Source: Paenibacillus pinisoli (GTDB lineage: Bacteria; Bacillota; Bacilli; Paenibacillales; Paenibacillaceae). From it: 64,000 bases of DNA. The notes beneath the pieces are model-generated. The model was not told the DNA's origin. It worked only from the letters and a program-made list of their open reading frames with translations, and did not search any database. Both the position numbers and the translations under genes were made by a program. Below are positions 9,538 through 18,370 of the stretch, piece by piece. The stretch lies in assembly GCF_003605435.1 (NCBI RefSeq), contig NZ_QXQB01000006.1:124001-188000 (forward strand), given 5' to 3'. Position 1 is the first letter of the stretch, and each line of letters opens with the position of its first letter.

Positions 9538-10281
9538 ATGAAGGTAAATGAAGTTGCGAAGCTGGTGGGGATCAGTGTGCGCACACTGCATCATTATGAT
9601 GAGATTGGATTGCTTATTCCCGATCAGCTCACCGAATCCGGCTACCGGATTTATTCGGAGCGGAATTTGGAACAATTGCAGCAAATTTTATTTTTTCGCG
9701 AGCTTGGCTTTCCTTTAAAAAAAATAAAGGAAATCGTCACAAGCCCGGACTTCAACCGGCTGGAGGCACTTAGGCTGCATGAGCAAATGCTGCTGGAGAA
9801 GAAGAAGCATATCGATATGTTGCTTGGAACCGTGGCGAAGACGATCCAACATGCGAAAGGAGAGGTTCAAATGTCGCATAAAGAAAAATTTCAAGGCTTT
9901 GATTTCAGCAGCAATCCGTATGAGCAGGAGGCGCGCGAGCGCTGGGGAGATAAAGCGGTCGACGAGTCGAACGCCAAAGCAAAGCAGATGAAGAAGGACG
10001 GACAAATGGAAAAGTTCCAGGAGGACATGAATCAGCTATACGCCAAGCTGGCAGAGCTTCGCCACACCGACCCGGCTTCAGAGGACGCACAGGCGGCCAT
10101 CGGCGAATGGTACCGTATGCTTGGCCAGATGGGCAGTTACTCGCCGGAGGCGTTCAAAGGTCTTGGCCAAATGTATGTCGATGACCAGCGTTTTACGAAA
10201 AATATCGATAAGTTCGGAGAAGGACTCGCCGTATTCATGCGAGACGCTATGGCGATCTACGCTGACGGGCTTCAAGGCTAA
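9538..10281 (+). CDS. MerR-family regulator with TipAS antibiotic-recognition domain (TipA/Mta-like)
   Basis: 247 residues from the ATG at 9538, which follows AAGGAGGCG by 8 bases; an earlier in-frame start at 9517 has no RBS. Residues 1-70 are a MerR winged-helix DNA-binding domain (VGISVRTLHHYDEIGLL, SGYRIYSE), followed by a dimerisation helix. From about residue 112 to the end is a TipAS-type globin-like drug-binding domain (YEQEARERWGD, then an Asp/Met-rich helical stretch). TipA proteins bind thiopeptide-like drugs and Mta of B. subtilis activates multidrug exporters; the target here is not visible because no exporter is adjacent. A strong terminator follows. Confidence 0.9.
   Translation: MKVNEVAKLVGISVRTLHHYDEIGLLIPDQLTESGYRIYSERNLEQLQQILFFRELGFPLKKIKEIVTSPDFNRLEALRLHEQMLLEKKKHIDMLLGTVAKTIQHAKGEVQMSHKEKFQGFDFSSNPYEQEARERWGDKAVDESNAKAKQMKKDGQMEKFQEDMNQLYAKLAELRHTDPASEDAQAAIGEWYRMLGQMGSYSPEAFKGLGQMYVDDQRFTKNIDKFGEGLAVFMRDAMAIYADGLQG
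9871..10281 (+). CDS. Possible internal translation product (TipAS-like, drug-binding domain alone)
   Basis: An in-frame ATG at 9871 is preceded by AAAGGAGAGG with about 7 bases of spacing, as good as the RBS of the full-length gene. It would yield a 136-residue protein that starts exactly at the boundary of the antibiotic-recognition domain (MSHKEKFQGF). In Streptomyces lividans tipA, an in-frame internal start gives TipAS in excess of TipAL; the same layout is seen here. Whether it is used is inference. Confidence 0.5.
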   Translation: MSHKEKFQGFDFSSNPYEQEARERWGDKAVDESNAKAKQMKKDGQMEKFQEDMNQLYAKLAELRHTDPASEDAQAAIGEWYRMLGQMGSYSPEAFKGLGQMYVDDQRFTKNIDKFGEGLAVFMRDAMAIYADGLQG

Positions 10282-10299
10282 TGAATACCGGCTCAAACG

Positions 10300-10336
10300 G
10301 GCAGAAGAGGGAGATATCCCTTTTCTGCTTTTTTTG
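10300..10336 (+). terminator. Rho-independent terminator
   Basis: The stem GCAGAAGAGGGA/ATCCCTTTTCTGC is followed by seven T residues. It terminates the MerR-family gene. Confidence 0.88.
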
Positions 10337-10559
10337 CAGCAATCGTAAAGTGACGGAGCAACACACGCACCGAGTATCGAAATGGTATGACAGCTTTCAA
10401 CTGGCTCTTATCCGCTACATTTGACGCTCCAGACGTTTTGCAGGCAGGACCGCCGTAGTGTGAGGCTGGGGCTTTACTTTCCAACTTGGCAACACTACGA
10501 TGTAGGGGAGCAGCATCTGCGATTGAACGCTTTAATCCTTCTTACAAACCGGAGGTCAT

Positions 10560-11726
10560 ATGCGAATCACGAGGAAGATAGCGGATACGATTGTCAAACA
10601 GACGAAGGAATTGACGCAGCTGAACATGAATGTCATGGATAAGCACGGCGTCATCATCAGCTCCAGCGACCCGAAGCGGATCGGCATGCTGCATGAGGGT
10701 GCAGTCCAGGTTGTGCGAACCGGGGATGAAGTGATGATCACGGGAGAGCAGGCGTCCAGGTGGGCCGGCAGCAAGCCCGGAATCAATATGCCCATTTATT
10801 TTCATGCGGAGGTAGTCGGAGTCATTGGCATCACCGGCCGGGAGTCGGAGGTCATTCCGTTCGGGCGCGCAGTGCGCATGATGACCGAGCTGCTGCTGCA
10901 GCAATCCTACCTGACGGAGCAGGTAGAGATGAAGGAACGGTCCAAAATGTATCTGGTGCAGGAATTGATTGCAGGGTTTGATCCGGCGGTCAAAGAGGGC
11001 CTGTATACAAGAGGCGAGCTGCTCAGCGTAAACCTGCGGCTGCAGCGTGTTCTGATGATTTTCGGGATGGACCATCTAGAGGATACCCGCGATTACGAGA
11101 TTCGCTTCAAGGATGTTGCCGCGTTATTCCCGAATCCGCAGGAGACGCTTATTGTGCAGCTTAGCCGGGGACGCTGGATGGCGCTTGCGGATACGACGGT
11201 ATACAAGACGGAACGACATGCGAAGCATGCGCTGCTCGATATCGCCGCCAAGCTGCAGCAGCAGCTGTCCGATTGGTTCCGCAAGGCGTCTTATGTTGCC
11301 ATTGGCAGAATATGCCCGGATATTACGCTGATCAGCGACTCATTCCATGAGACGGTCAATATGCTGGAGATTGCGAGGAAAGCATCAACAGAAGGCGATA
11401 TCTTTCATGTCGAGGACGCAGCGCTGGAGCTAGTCTTGTCCGAGGTGTCGGAAGCAGCGGCGCGGCAGCTGATTACGCGCGTGCTGGGCGAGCTGGTCGA
11501 GCATCCGGCGCTGATGGATACGCTGCATGCTTTTTACCGCAATAATATGAACATCAATGAGACAGCCGCCGCGCTTGGCGTTCACCGCAATACGTTATTG
11601 TACCGGCTTGACCGTGCAGCTACATTCACTGGCGTGGACCCGCGGCAGTTCCAGCAGGCCATGCGGATTCAGCTAGGTTTGATGCTTTCCAGTATTTATG
11701 CAGTCAAAGAAATAGGCAGCAATTAA
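10560..11726 (+). CDS. CdaR-type sugar diacid regulator
   Basis: 388 residues with the CdaR layout: an N-terminal sugar-diacid recognition domain (about 1-135; begins MRITRKIADTIVKQ), a variable middle region, and a C-terminal PucR-type helix-turn-helix (about 320-375; NETAAALGVHRNTLLYRL). CdaR proteins activate glucarate/galactarate/glycerate genes in response to the diacid or glycerate. The two genes downstream (glycerate kinase, GntP permease) are the expected targets. The ATG at 10560 is preceded by GGAGGT with a short four-base spacing. A 32-base dyad follows the stop, so cdaR is probably transcribed on its own. Confidence 0.85.
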   Translation: MRITRKIADTIVKQTKELTQLNMNVMDKHGVIISSSDPKRIGMLHEGAVQVVRTGDEVMITGEQASRWAGSKPGINMPIYFHAEVVGVIGITGRESEVIPFGRAVRMMTELLLQQSYLTEQVEMKERSKMYLVQELIAGFDPAVKEGLYTRGELLSVNLRLQRVLMIFGMDHLEDTRDYEIRFKDVAALFPNPQETLIVQLSRGRWMALADTTVYKTERHAKHALLDIAAKLQQQLSDWFRKASYVAIGRICPDITLISDSFHETVNMLEIARKASTEGDIFHVEDAALELVLSEVSEAAARQLITRVLGELVEHPALMDTLHAFYRNNMNINETAAALGVHRNTLLYRLDRAATFTGVDPRQFQQAMRIQLGLMLSSIYAVKEIGSN

Positions 11727-11750
11727 ATAGGGTTCTTTGTTAAAAAGACA

Positions 11751-11786
11751 CAAGAAAGCGCTTTATATTAAGCGCTTTCTTGTTCG
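11751..11786 (+). terminator. Long dyad after cdaR (terminator and/or cre-like site)
   Basis: Perfect inverted repeat CAAGAAAGCGCTT/AAGCGCTTTCTTG with loop TATATT. The following bases (TTCGTTAT) give a weak T tract. Each arm contains GAAAGCGCTT, close to half of a catabolite responsive element, so it could also be a CcpA site in front of the glycerate kinase gene. Confidence 0.6.
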
Positions 11787-11906
11787 TTATGCACATTGTT
11801 GCAGTCGGCGCGACTCTCCTATAATGAATGGCAGATACACAAAACGAAGCATACTAAGAGCAATTCAGACGAGGATGTTAGGCTGCAAGAGGGAGGTTTT
11901 CTGGCA

Positions 11907-13040
11907 ATGAAAATAGTGATCGCACCCGATTCCTTCAAGGGGAGTTTATCGGCCAAGGAAGCAGGATTGGCTATGGAGAGAGGCATTAGGCGGGCTTTTC
12001 CTGAAAGCGCTATCAGTGTGGTTCCGATGGCTGACGGCGGGGAAGGCACGATGGAATGCCTGATCAGCGCGACAGACGGCAAGTTCGTTGCTCAGAAGGT
12101 CCTGAATCCAGTAGGGAGGGAGATCGAGTCCGGATTCGGCATTCTCGGCAACGGCACAACCTGCATTATTGAGATGGCGATGTCGTCCGGGCTGTATCTG
12201 ATTGAGCATCATGAACGCAATCCGATGCGCACTACGACTTACGGATTCGGCCAACTGATTGCAGCCGCGCTGGATCAAGGCTGCCGGGAATTTATATTGG
12301 CTGTTGGGGGCAGTGCGACTAACGACGGAGGAGCCGGCATGCTGCAAGCTCTGGGGGTAAAGCTGCTCGGAGTGGATGGAGAAGAGATCGGCTTCGGAGG
12401 CGGAGAGCTATTGAGGCTCCATAGTATCCAGACGGATGGCATGGATCCAAGGCTTGGCGAATGCGAGTTCATCATTGCTTGTGATGTAGACAATCCGTTG
12501 ATTGGTCCGAGGGGCGCATCAGCAGTGTTCGGGCCGCAAAAGGGCGCTACGCCGGAGATGATCAATCAGCTCGACGAGAACTTGAAGCAGTTCGCCGATG
12601 TGATTGAACAGGCGCTGGGAACGGCCATTCATCATATCCCCGGAACAGGCGCAGCCGGGGGATTGGCTGGAGGCATTCTGGCCTTCTTGAACGGGAAGCT
12701 GGAGTCCGGCGTATCCATTGTAGCTCGTGTGACCGGGCTGGAGGAGGCTATGGCGGGGGCTGATTTGGTATTGACTGGCGAGGGGCGGGTCGACTTTCAG
12801 ACCATTGGGGGCAAGACGCCTTACGGTGTCGCCAAGCTTGCGCAATCCTGCGGCGTGCCTGCGATCCTATTGGCTGGTTCGGTAGGAGATGGCATCGACG
12901 CCCTGTACGAGCATGGCGTGACAGCGGTGCTGAGCATCGTGAACAAGCCTATGACATTGGAGGAGGCGATGGGGCAGACAGGCCCGCTGCTTGAGGCTGC
13001 AGCCGAGCAAGTAATTCGAATCATTCATACGAGAGCTTAG
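11907..13040 (+). CDS. Glycerate kinase (GlxK/GarK family)
   Basis: 377 residues from the ATG at 11907, chosen because GGGAGG lies 10 bases upstream; the longer in-frame ORF from 11796 has no RBS. The N-terminus MKIVIAPDSFKGSLSA and the later GGSATNDGGAGM, GAAGGLAGG and LTGEGRVDFQT motifs are hallmarks of the type-I glycerate kinase family, which phosphorylates D-glycerate to 2-phosphoglycerate (or 3-phosphoglycerate, depending on the enzyme). It acts in the cytosol and feeds lower glycolysis. The stop is 10 bases from the start of the permease gene, so the two form an operon under the upstream CdaR-like regulator. Confidence 0.93.
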   Translation: MKIVIAPDSFKGSLSAKEAGLAMERGIRRAFPESAISVVPMADGGEGTMECLISATDGKFVAQKVLNPVGREIESGFGILGNGTTCIIEMAMSSGLYLIEHHERNPMRTTTYGFGQLIAAALDQGCREFILAVGGSATNDGGAGMLQALGVKLLGVDGEEIGFGGGELLRLHSIQTDGMDPRLGECEFIIACDVDNPLIGPRGASAVFGPQKGATPEMINQLDENLKQFADVIEQALGTAIHHIPGTGAAGGLAGGILAFLNGKLESGVSIVARVTGLEEAMAGADLVLTGEGRVDFQTIGGKTPYGVAKLAQSCGVPAILLAGSVGDGIDALYEHGVTAVLSIVNKPMTLEEAMGQTGPLLEAAAEQVIRIIHTRA

Positions 13041-13050
13041 GAGGATGGCT

Positions 13051-14514
13051 ATGGATCTTAGCGCAGAAGTGATTCAGTTGGGTCCCATCATATTAGGTCT
13101 GCTGTTCGTTTGTATTATCTTTATCGTGTTTGCGACAGCGAAGTGGAAGCTTCATCCCTTCCTGTCGATTATTGCTGCAACTTATTTGCTGGCGCTGGGC
13201 ACGAATTTGATAGGCAAGCTGTCGGGCCATTCCGCTCCGATTATCGCGGATATCGGCTCCACCATCACCTCCGGCTTTGGCAGCATTATTGCCAGCATTG
13301 GACTTGTCATTATTTTCGGCACGATTATCGGCAAGGTGCTGGAGAAAACAGGCGCCGCGATCAAAATGGCCGAGGTGGTCCTGAGGCTGCTTGGCGATCG
13401 CCACCCCGCAATTGCGATGTCGATCATTGGCTGGATTGTATCGCTCCCGGTATTTTGCGATTCCGGCTACGTCATTCTTTCTTCGCTAAAAAAATCATTG
13501 GCCAAGCGCACAGGCGTCAGCATTGTGACTCTTTCCGTAGCCTTGTCCACCGGTCTGTACGCGACGCATACGCTTGTTCCTCCGACACCAGGCCCTATTG
13601 CGGCAGCGTCCAATGTCGGCATTGGCCCCGCGGGCTTGTTCTGGGTCATTGTAGTCGGCATTATCGTTTCTATTCCTGTTGCATTGGCGGGTCATATCTG
13701 GGCGCGGACAGCGGCGAGCAAGCTGCCTTCCACGCTGGAAGAAGCTACGGAGACTTTCGAGGAATACAAAGAGAAATTCGGCAAGCTGCCATCCGCATGG
13801 GCGGCATTCGGACCGATTATCGTTCCGATTGCTCTGCTTGCAGCGGCATCGATTGCGAATCTGCCAATCGGCACGGATGCGGACGGCAACCAGCAGCTGC
13901 TGGCAAGCGGATTCGCTCATACGCTGCTCACGTTCCTCGGGGCTCCGGTAAATGCGCTGTTCATCGGCGTGCTGCTCGCAATCTTTACACTGCTGCCGAA
14001 GCGCGATGAGGAAAACTTGACGAAGCTGATGGGAGCGGGTCTGGTCGATGCGGCTATCATCATCATGATTACCGGCGCAGGCGGGGCTCTTGGATCGGTC
14101 ATTAAAGCGACTCCGATCGCCGACTATGTGAAGTCGCTGGTCGCGGACAATACGGCGTTCATCGGAGTAGGCGCTTTGCTGCTGGCGTTTGTGATCGCTG
14201 CGATATTGAAAACGGCGCAAGGCAGCACGACGGCCGCCCTCATTATAACGTCAACGATCATGTTCCCGCTGATGCCTTCTCTTGGATTGATGGAGATGAT
14301 GGGTTCGGTCCCGATCGGACAAATCCTGACGGTTATGGCGATAGGCGCAGGCTCGATGGCAGTCAGCCATGTCAACGATTCGTACTTCTGGGTGGTGTCG
14401 CAGTTCTCCGGCATGAACTTGAAGACGGCGTACAAGGCGCAAACCATGGCAACGCTGGTTCAAGGCATCACAGGCATTATCGTCGTATGTATCTTGGGCG
14501 CTATTTTCCTGTAA
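13051..14514 (+). CDS. GntP-family gluconate/glycerate:H+ symporter
   Basis: 487 residues from ATG 13051; AGGAGG at 13039-13044 is six bases upstream, whereas the in-frame ATG at 13045 would abut the RBS. About 12-13 hydrophobic segments and the GntP signature region with PVFCDSGYVIL (about residue 134) and THTLVPPTPGPIAAA (about 172) are clear. GntP relatives import gluconate, glycerate and related sugar acids by proton symport. Pairing with a glycerate kinase and CdaR suggests D-glycerate as substrate; this is inference. A perfect hairpin at 14582 ends the unit. Confidence 0.9.
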   Translation: MDLSAEVIQLGPIILGLLFVCIIFIVFATAKWKLHPFLSIIAATYLLALGTNLIGKLSGHSAPIIADIGSTITSGFGSIIASIGLVIIFGTIIGKVLEKTGAAIKMAEVVLRLLGDRHPAIAMSIIGWIVSLPVFCDSGYVILSSLKKSLAKRTGVSIVTLSVALSTGLYATHTLVPPTPGPIAAASNVGIGPAGLFWVIVVGIIVSIPVALAGHIWARTAASKLPSTLEEATETFEEYKEKFGKLPSAWAAFGPIIVPIALLAAASIANLPIGTDADGNQQLLASGFAHTLLTFLGAPVNALFIGVLLAIFTLLPKRDEENLTKLMGAGLVDAAIIIMITGAGGALGSVIKATPIADYVKSLVADNTAFIGVGALLLAFVIAAILKTAQGSTTAALIITSTIMFPLMPSLGLMEMMGSVPIGQILTVMAIGAGSMAVSHVNDSYFWVVSQFSGMNLKTAYKAQTMATLVQGITGIIVVCILGAIFL

Positions 14515-14581
14515 GAGATAGGTGTGGGGGCGAAGGGGCCACGAACCCAAGCCGATGAGACCGACTAAAATGTACGAAAAG

Positions 14582-14620
14582 CAAAGAAGCCAAGGAACGA
14601 TTCCTTGGCTTCTTTGTGTT
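14582..14620 (+). terminator. Terminator between convergent units
   Basis: CAAAGAAGCCAAGGAA pairs with TTCCTTGGCTTCTTTG around a three-base loop. T-rich ends on both sides could serve the plus-strand GntP unit and, less well, the minus-strand kinase. Confidence 0.8.
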
Positions 14621-14695
14621 CATCCTATTACGCGACCAATATCTGGATGGAGCGTATAAAGGAAGAAGGATCAGCAGGAAAAAAGTCGGTCGAAC

Positions 14696-15655
14696 CTACT
14701 GAATGACGAGAAGCGAAGCTTCTGGCGCAGCTGCTCCGAGCTTCTGATAAGCCAGCAATACTGCGCCTGCGACAGGTGAAAGTGCAGGCTCAACTGCCAG
14801 ATATCGTTTGTTGCTGCCTTGCGCCAGCTGCTCAGACAGCCGGCTGGACACATAGCCGCTGCGGATGACACTGCCGATATAAGCGACTTCTACAGTCTCG
14901 CTTTCGAAGGACGCGCCGATCATCTCGATGCCGGTCTTAAGCTGATGAATAGCCCGATCGCAGACATCAACGGCGATGGTACTGCCCCTTTGTGCAGCTT
15001 CCGTTACGAAAGGCGCGAATTGCCCAAAATGCTTGTCTCTCTCCTTGTTGTCGGCCTGGAAGCCTTGGCGGCCAATTGCAGCCAATGCACGAAGATCCGC
15101 TGCATTCCAGTGGTTAAGCATGGATTCGACTAAGGCTCTATCCGAAGCGGCAGCATGACCGGCAAGCACTTCATATACGGCATCATAAGCCAGAAAGCGT
15201 GCAGCGCTGTGCGCATAGTGATGAAAGTCGTAATTGCGGATGTGCTCATGGGACCCGGTAATTCCGAGGATGATTGATCCGGTGCCGGAGATGGCTACTA
15301 TGCCGGGCTTAGCCTCTAATGCGCCAGCATGCGCCGCGACCGCATCGTTCATATGCAGCTTAGGGCAATGCAGCCCAGGCAGCGCTGTCAGCTCCGCTAC
15401 CCAGCCCAGATCCTCGGGCTTGTCATACCCGGCAATACCCGCAGCAACACAGCGCACTTCTTCCGGGCGTATAGCTGCGGCCGCCAGAGCTTCGGCGATG
15501 CTGTGTCGAACGTTCTGAGCCGCGTTAGAATCCTTATATATGGATGCAGCGCGCGGGCTGTCCACATAAGCCAGCTGGCGTCCCGCCAGATCGCATACCA
15601 GCACTCGAGTATGCGTGCCGCCTCCATCAATGCCGATAACTGCCGGCTTACTCAT
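14696..15655 (-). CDS. BadF/BadG-type sugar kinase (N-acetylglucosamine kinase-like)
   Basis: 319 residues. The ATG at 15655 opens MSKPAVIGIDGGGTHTR, the phosphate-1 loop of the acetate/sugar kinase/Hsp70 ATPase superfamily; the longer ORF upstream lacks sense. Other ATPase-fold motifs are DAVAAHAGAL (about residue 103) and GIVAISGTGSIILG (about 116). Members of this BadF/NagK branch phosphorylate N-acetylglucosamine or related amino sugars in the cytosol. It is monocistronic, with no sugar genes beside it, so the substrate is unclear; it is one of three paralogous kinases in the window (see 40932 and 51974). The only upstream purine tract (AAGGGGG) is 12 bases away. Confidence 0.85.
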   Translation of the reverse strand: MSKPAVIGIDGGGTHTRVLVCDLAGRQLAYVDSPRAASIYKDSNAAQNVRHSIAEALAAAAIRPEEVRCVAAGIAGYDKPEDLGWVAELTALPGLHCPKLHMNDAVAAHAGALEAKPGIVAISGTGSIILGITGSHEHIRNYDFHHYAHSAARFLAYDAVYEVLAGHAAASDRALVESMLNHWNAADLRALAAIGRQGFQADNKERDKHFGQFAPFVTEAAQRGSTIAVDVCDRAIHQLKTGIEMIGASFESETVEVAYIGSVIRSGYVSSRLSEQLAQGSNKRYLAVEPALSPVAGAVLLAYQKLGAAAPEASLLVIQ

Positions 15656-15821
15656 ATGCAGCAGTGACCCCCTTGATTGGCGAGAAACGAGTCTCTCGCT
15701 TCTAATTGTCATTTAATAGGGCAATCATAACATAATTTGGATGACGGATTATATCATTTTTGTCTAGCAAATGGAGGGCACACGTCAGTTCGGGTTGTCC
15801 GCCATAAGGAGGGAACAAGAT

Positions 15822-16319
15822 ATGAAAAATATGAAACGAATGCTGTCCTTTGTCATTGCCATCTCTATGCTGCTGGCGGCTTGCTCAGGACCTTCCTCAG
15901 AGGAGCAGGATGCCAAGCAGCTCGTTACGGATTATAAAAAAGCGATGCTGGAAGTGAAGGATTACCGGGAAATCAAGCTGGATGACGATTCCTTCTACAC
16001 GGATAAGGAGAATAAGATCAAAGCTTTTTTCACGGAGAAAGGCTCCAAAGTGCTCGTAAACCGGGAATTTATGCTGTATATAGTGAACGCCGCCAGGAAT
16101 AAGCACAACTTGGAAATGGGAGAGGTCCAATTAAGATCCATGAAAGAGGAAAGCGACGTATACGATTATGAATACTTGATCCCGGTACGTGTTAAGGACG
16201 AAGCCGGCAAGCTGCTGGAGGAGCTGGAGTACAAGGGGCAGGTGAAGCTGACAAAAGAAAACGGACGATTGCTCATCGACCGAGAATGGAGCAGACCCAT
16301 GAAGCCGTTGCTTTGGTAA
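15822..16319 (+). CDS. Small lipoprotein, function unknown
   Basis: 165 residues from ATG 15822 (AAGGAGGG, 8 bases). A lipoprotein signal peptide with lipobox LLAAC (Cys about 22) is followed by an acidic/basic mixed domain rich in Lys and Glu; no family recognised. It should be anchored on the outer face of the membrane. The next gene also encodes a lipoprotein about 100 bases downstream, and both contain a compact mixed alpha/beta region, so the pair may be co-transcribed. Confidence 0.8.
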   Translation: MKNMKRMLSFVIAISMLLAACSGPSSEEQDAKQLVTDYKKAMLEVKDYREIKLDDDSFYTDKENKIKAFFTEKGSKVLVNREFMLYIVNAARNKHNLEMGEVQLRSMKEESDVYDYEYLIPVRVKDEAGKLLEELEYKGQVKLTKENGRLLIDREWSRPMKPLLW

Positions 16320-16418
16320 GGAGGGGTGTGTTCCGCCTGTAGGGCTTGCCGTCAATCTCTTGTAACCATCGACCGTTTAAAGACGTCTATAAGAAAAAGG
16401 GAATCGGGAGGTACGGTG

Positions 16419-17270
16419 ATGACAAGAGAGGGGCATCGGGCGCTCAGCAGAGCGGAATTGCTGATTGCGGCGGCCATCCTTGCGATGGTCATAGCGGGCT
16501 GCCAGAAGGGAACGCCGAATCTTGCGGCAGAGGAGGGCTCGCCGGAGCCGTCGCCGCTTACAACTCCGATAACGTTCCAGATCGACGCTTCCACGCAAAG
16601 TCCCTCTTCAGAGGAAGCCCTCTCTGAAGAGCCGCTGCTGATTGACGGCCAGCCGGAGAACGAGCCTGAACGGCCGCACTGGCTGCGCGATGCGGCGTAT
16701 GAGAATGAGTATGCGTCTATTCTGCATCAGCTCGAATACGAGACATTGATGATATTGTCGCAGGCGGCGGAGAAGCGGTTCGCCAACAAGGATGAGGCTC
16801 CTTCGTTCGAAGAGCTCCGCAAGGAATTGCTCAAGTACAATGCCGAGCAGAGACTGGACCCGTGGCAAACGATATATGAAAATGATCCCGGCTGGCTGCT
16901 CGAGCCAAGCGAGCTTCTATACGCTGTCAATATGTATGAACCAAGCCTGGAGCTGTCGAGGGACGACGAGGATAAAGTAAGGCTAAGCTTCAAGACATAT
17001 GGCCAAGACTATCAGGAGCACACCGTATCCAGACATATGGAGATTGAGCTGCTGCGCTCCGGGGAGAGCTGGCGAATCGGCGACATTAAGAGCCGCACGG
17101 CGGAATATGCGTTTGCGAAGGAAGATGCGGAGCACATACTGACAAGTGCGAATGAGTATATCCAGTATATCGGAGATGATGAGACGCACTATCTCTTTCA
17201 GGATGAACAGGGTCAGCCTTATGTATTCCATAAGAAACACGGCTATTATACAAAGCCGGACAATATCTAA
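16419..17270 (+). CDS. Lipoprotein, function unknown
   Basis: 283 residues from ATG 16419 with GGGAGG seven bases upstream; the ORF extends further 5' but without an RBS. A hydrophobic segment ends in the lipobox MVIAGC (Cys about 28), then a Pro/Ser/Glu-rich linker (to about 90) and a C-terminal domain that includes WLLEPSELLYAVNMYEPS and SGESWRIGDIKSRTAEY. I do not recognise the family. It lies downstream of another lipoprotein gene and is followed at once by a bidirectional terminator. Confidence 0.8.
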   Translation: MTREGHRALSRAELLIAAAILAMVIAGCQKGTPNLAAEEGSPEPSPLTTPITFQIDASTQSPSSEEALSEEPLLIDGQPENEPERPHWLRDAAYENEYASILHQLEYETLMILSQAAEKRFANKDEAPSFEELRKELLKYNAEQRLDPWQTIYENDPGWLLEPSELLYAVNMYEPSLELSRDDEDKVRLSFKTYGQDYQEHTVSRHMEIELLRSGESWRIGDIKSRTAEYAFAKEDAEHILTSANEYIQYIGDDETHYLFQDEQGQPYVFHKKHGYYTKPDNI

Positions 17271-17280
17271 AGGTTTACTG

Positions 17281-17322
17281 GCGCGAAGAAAGGGCTCCCG
17301 CAGGGGAGCCCTTTCTTCGCGT
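17281..17322. terminator. Bidirectional terminator
   Basis: A 17-base stem (GCGAAGAAAGGGCTCCC with its complement, loop GCA) lies between the convergent lipoprotein and trpS genes. Runs of A and T within the stem flanks could serve both directions. Confidence 0.8.
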
Positions 17323-17331
17323 ACAGCGAGC

Positions 17332-18318
17332 TTAGAACGTCAACAAGCCCATTGCGCGCTTGGCCGCGTCCAGTGTCTTGTGAGCTTCCTCGGACGCTTT
17401 GCGCGCGCCTTCCTTGAGGATGCGGTCCAGCTCCTCGGAGCCCACCAGCTCATGGTATCTTTCTTGAAGCGGAGCAAGCTTGTCGATGACCACTTCGGCC
17501 AGCTCCTTCTTGAACGTGCCGTAGCCTTGGCCTTCATAACGCTTCTCGACAGCCGGAATTTCTTCGCCGGAGAAGACGGAATAGATCTCGATCAGATTGC
17601 TGACGGCCGGCTTGTTGTCCCAGTCGTAGCGGACGCTCATGTCGGAGTCCGTCACAGCTCTAGAGAACTTCTTGCGGATCGCAGCCGGCGTGTCCAGCAG
17701 AAGGACGTAGCTGCTTTGGTTCGGATTGCTTTTGCTCATTTTTTTCGATGGATCGTCGAGGCCCATAACCCGCGCGCCGACATCCTGAATGACCGGCTCC
17801 GGCAGAATAAAGGTTTCGCCGAACCGATTGTTGAAGCGGGATGCAAGATCGCGCGTCAGCTCCAGATGCTGCTTCTGGTCCTCGCCTACCGGCACATGCG
17901 TCGCCTGATAGAGAAGAATGTCAGCGGCCATCAGCGCCGGGTATGTGAACAGGGCGGAGCTGACAGCGTCCTTGCCGTCGGATTTCTCCTTGAATTGCGT
18001 CATGCGGCTCATCTCGCCGAAGTATGCCTGCGTCTCCATAATCCATCCCAGCTCAGCGTGGGCCGGCACATGCGACTGCATGAAGATAGTGTTGCGCTCA
18101 GGATCTACGCCTGCGGCAATATAGAGCGCCGCAATCTGGCGGGAACGCTCGCGCAGCTCCTTAGGATCCTGCGGTACGGTAATGGCGTGCAGATCCGGCA
18201 CAAAGAAGTAGCCCTCATATTCCTCCTGAAGCTTCACGAATTGCTGCAAGGCGCCGACATATCCGCCGATGTTAAGGTCGCCGCTTGGTTTGATGCCGGA
18301 CAAGATGCGTTTGCTCAT
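17332..18318 (-). CDS. trpS: Tryptophanyl-tRNA synthetase
   Basis: 328 residues from ATG 18318 (AGAGGA, 8 bases upstream); the upstream in-frame extension is only leader RNA. Class I synthetase fold with the HIGH-like motif in KPSGDLNIGGYVGA (about residue 9) and the KMSKS loop (about 193). Catalyses ATP-dependent charging of tRNA-Trp in the cytosol. The 400-base leader carries a T-box, so expression is antiterminated when uncharged tRNA-Trp accumulates. Convergent with the lipoprotein gene. Confidence 0.97.
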   Translation of the reverse strand: MSKRILSGIKPSGDLNIGGYVGALQQFVKLQEEYEGYFFVPDLHAITVPQDPKELRERSRQIAALYIAAGVDPERNTIFMQSHVPAHAELGWIMETQAYFGEMSRMTQFKEKSDGKDAVSSALFTYPALMAADILLYQATHVPVGEDQKQHLELTRDLASRFNNRFGETFILPEPVIQDVGARVMGLDDPSKKMSKSNPNQSSYVLLLDTPAAIRKKFSRAVTDSDMSVRYDWDNKPAVSNLIEIYSVFSGEEIPAVEKRYEGQGYGTFKKELAEVVIDKLAPLQERYHELVGSEELDRILKEGARKASEEAHKTLDAAKRAMGLLTF

Positions 18319-18370
18319 TGTGCATTCCTCTTTTCTCCAATAGTGTACTTCCAGCTTGGGGAACTTAAAG

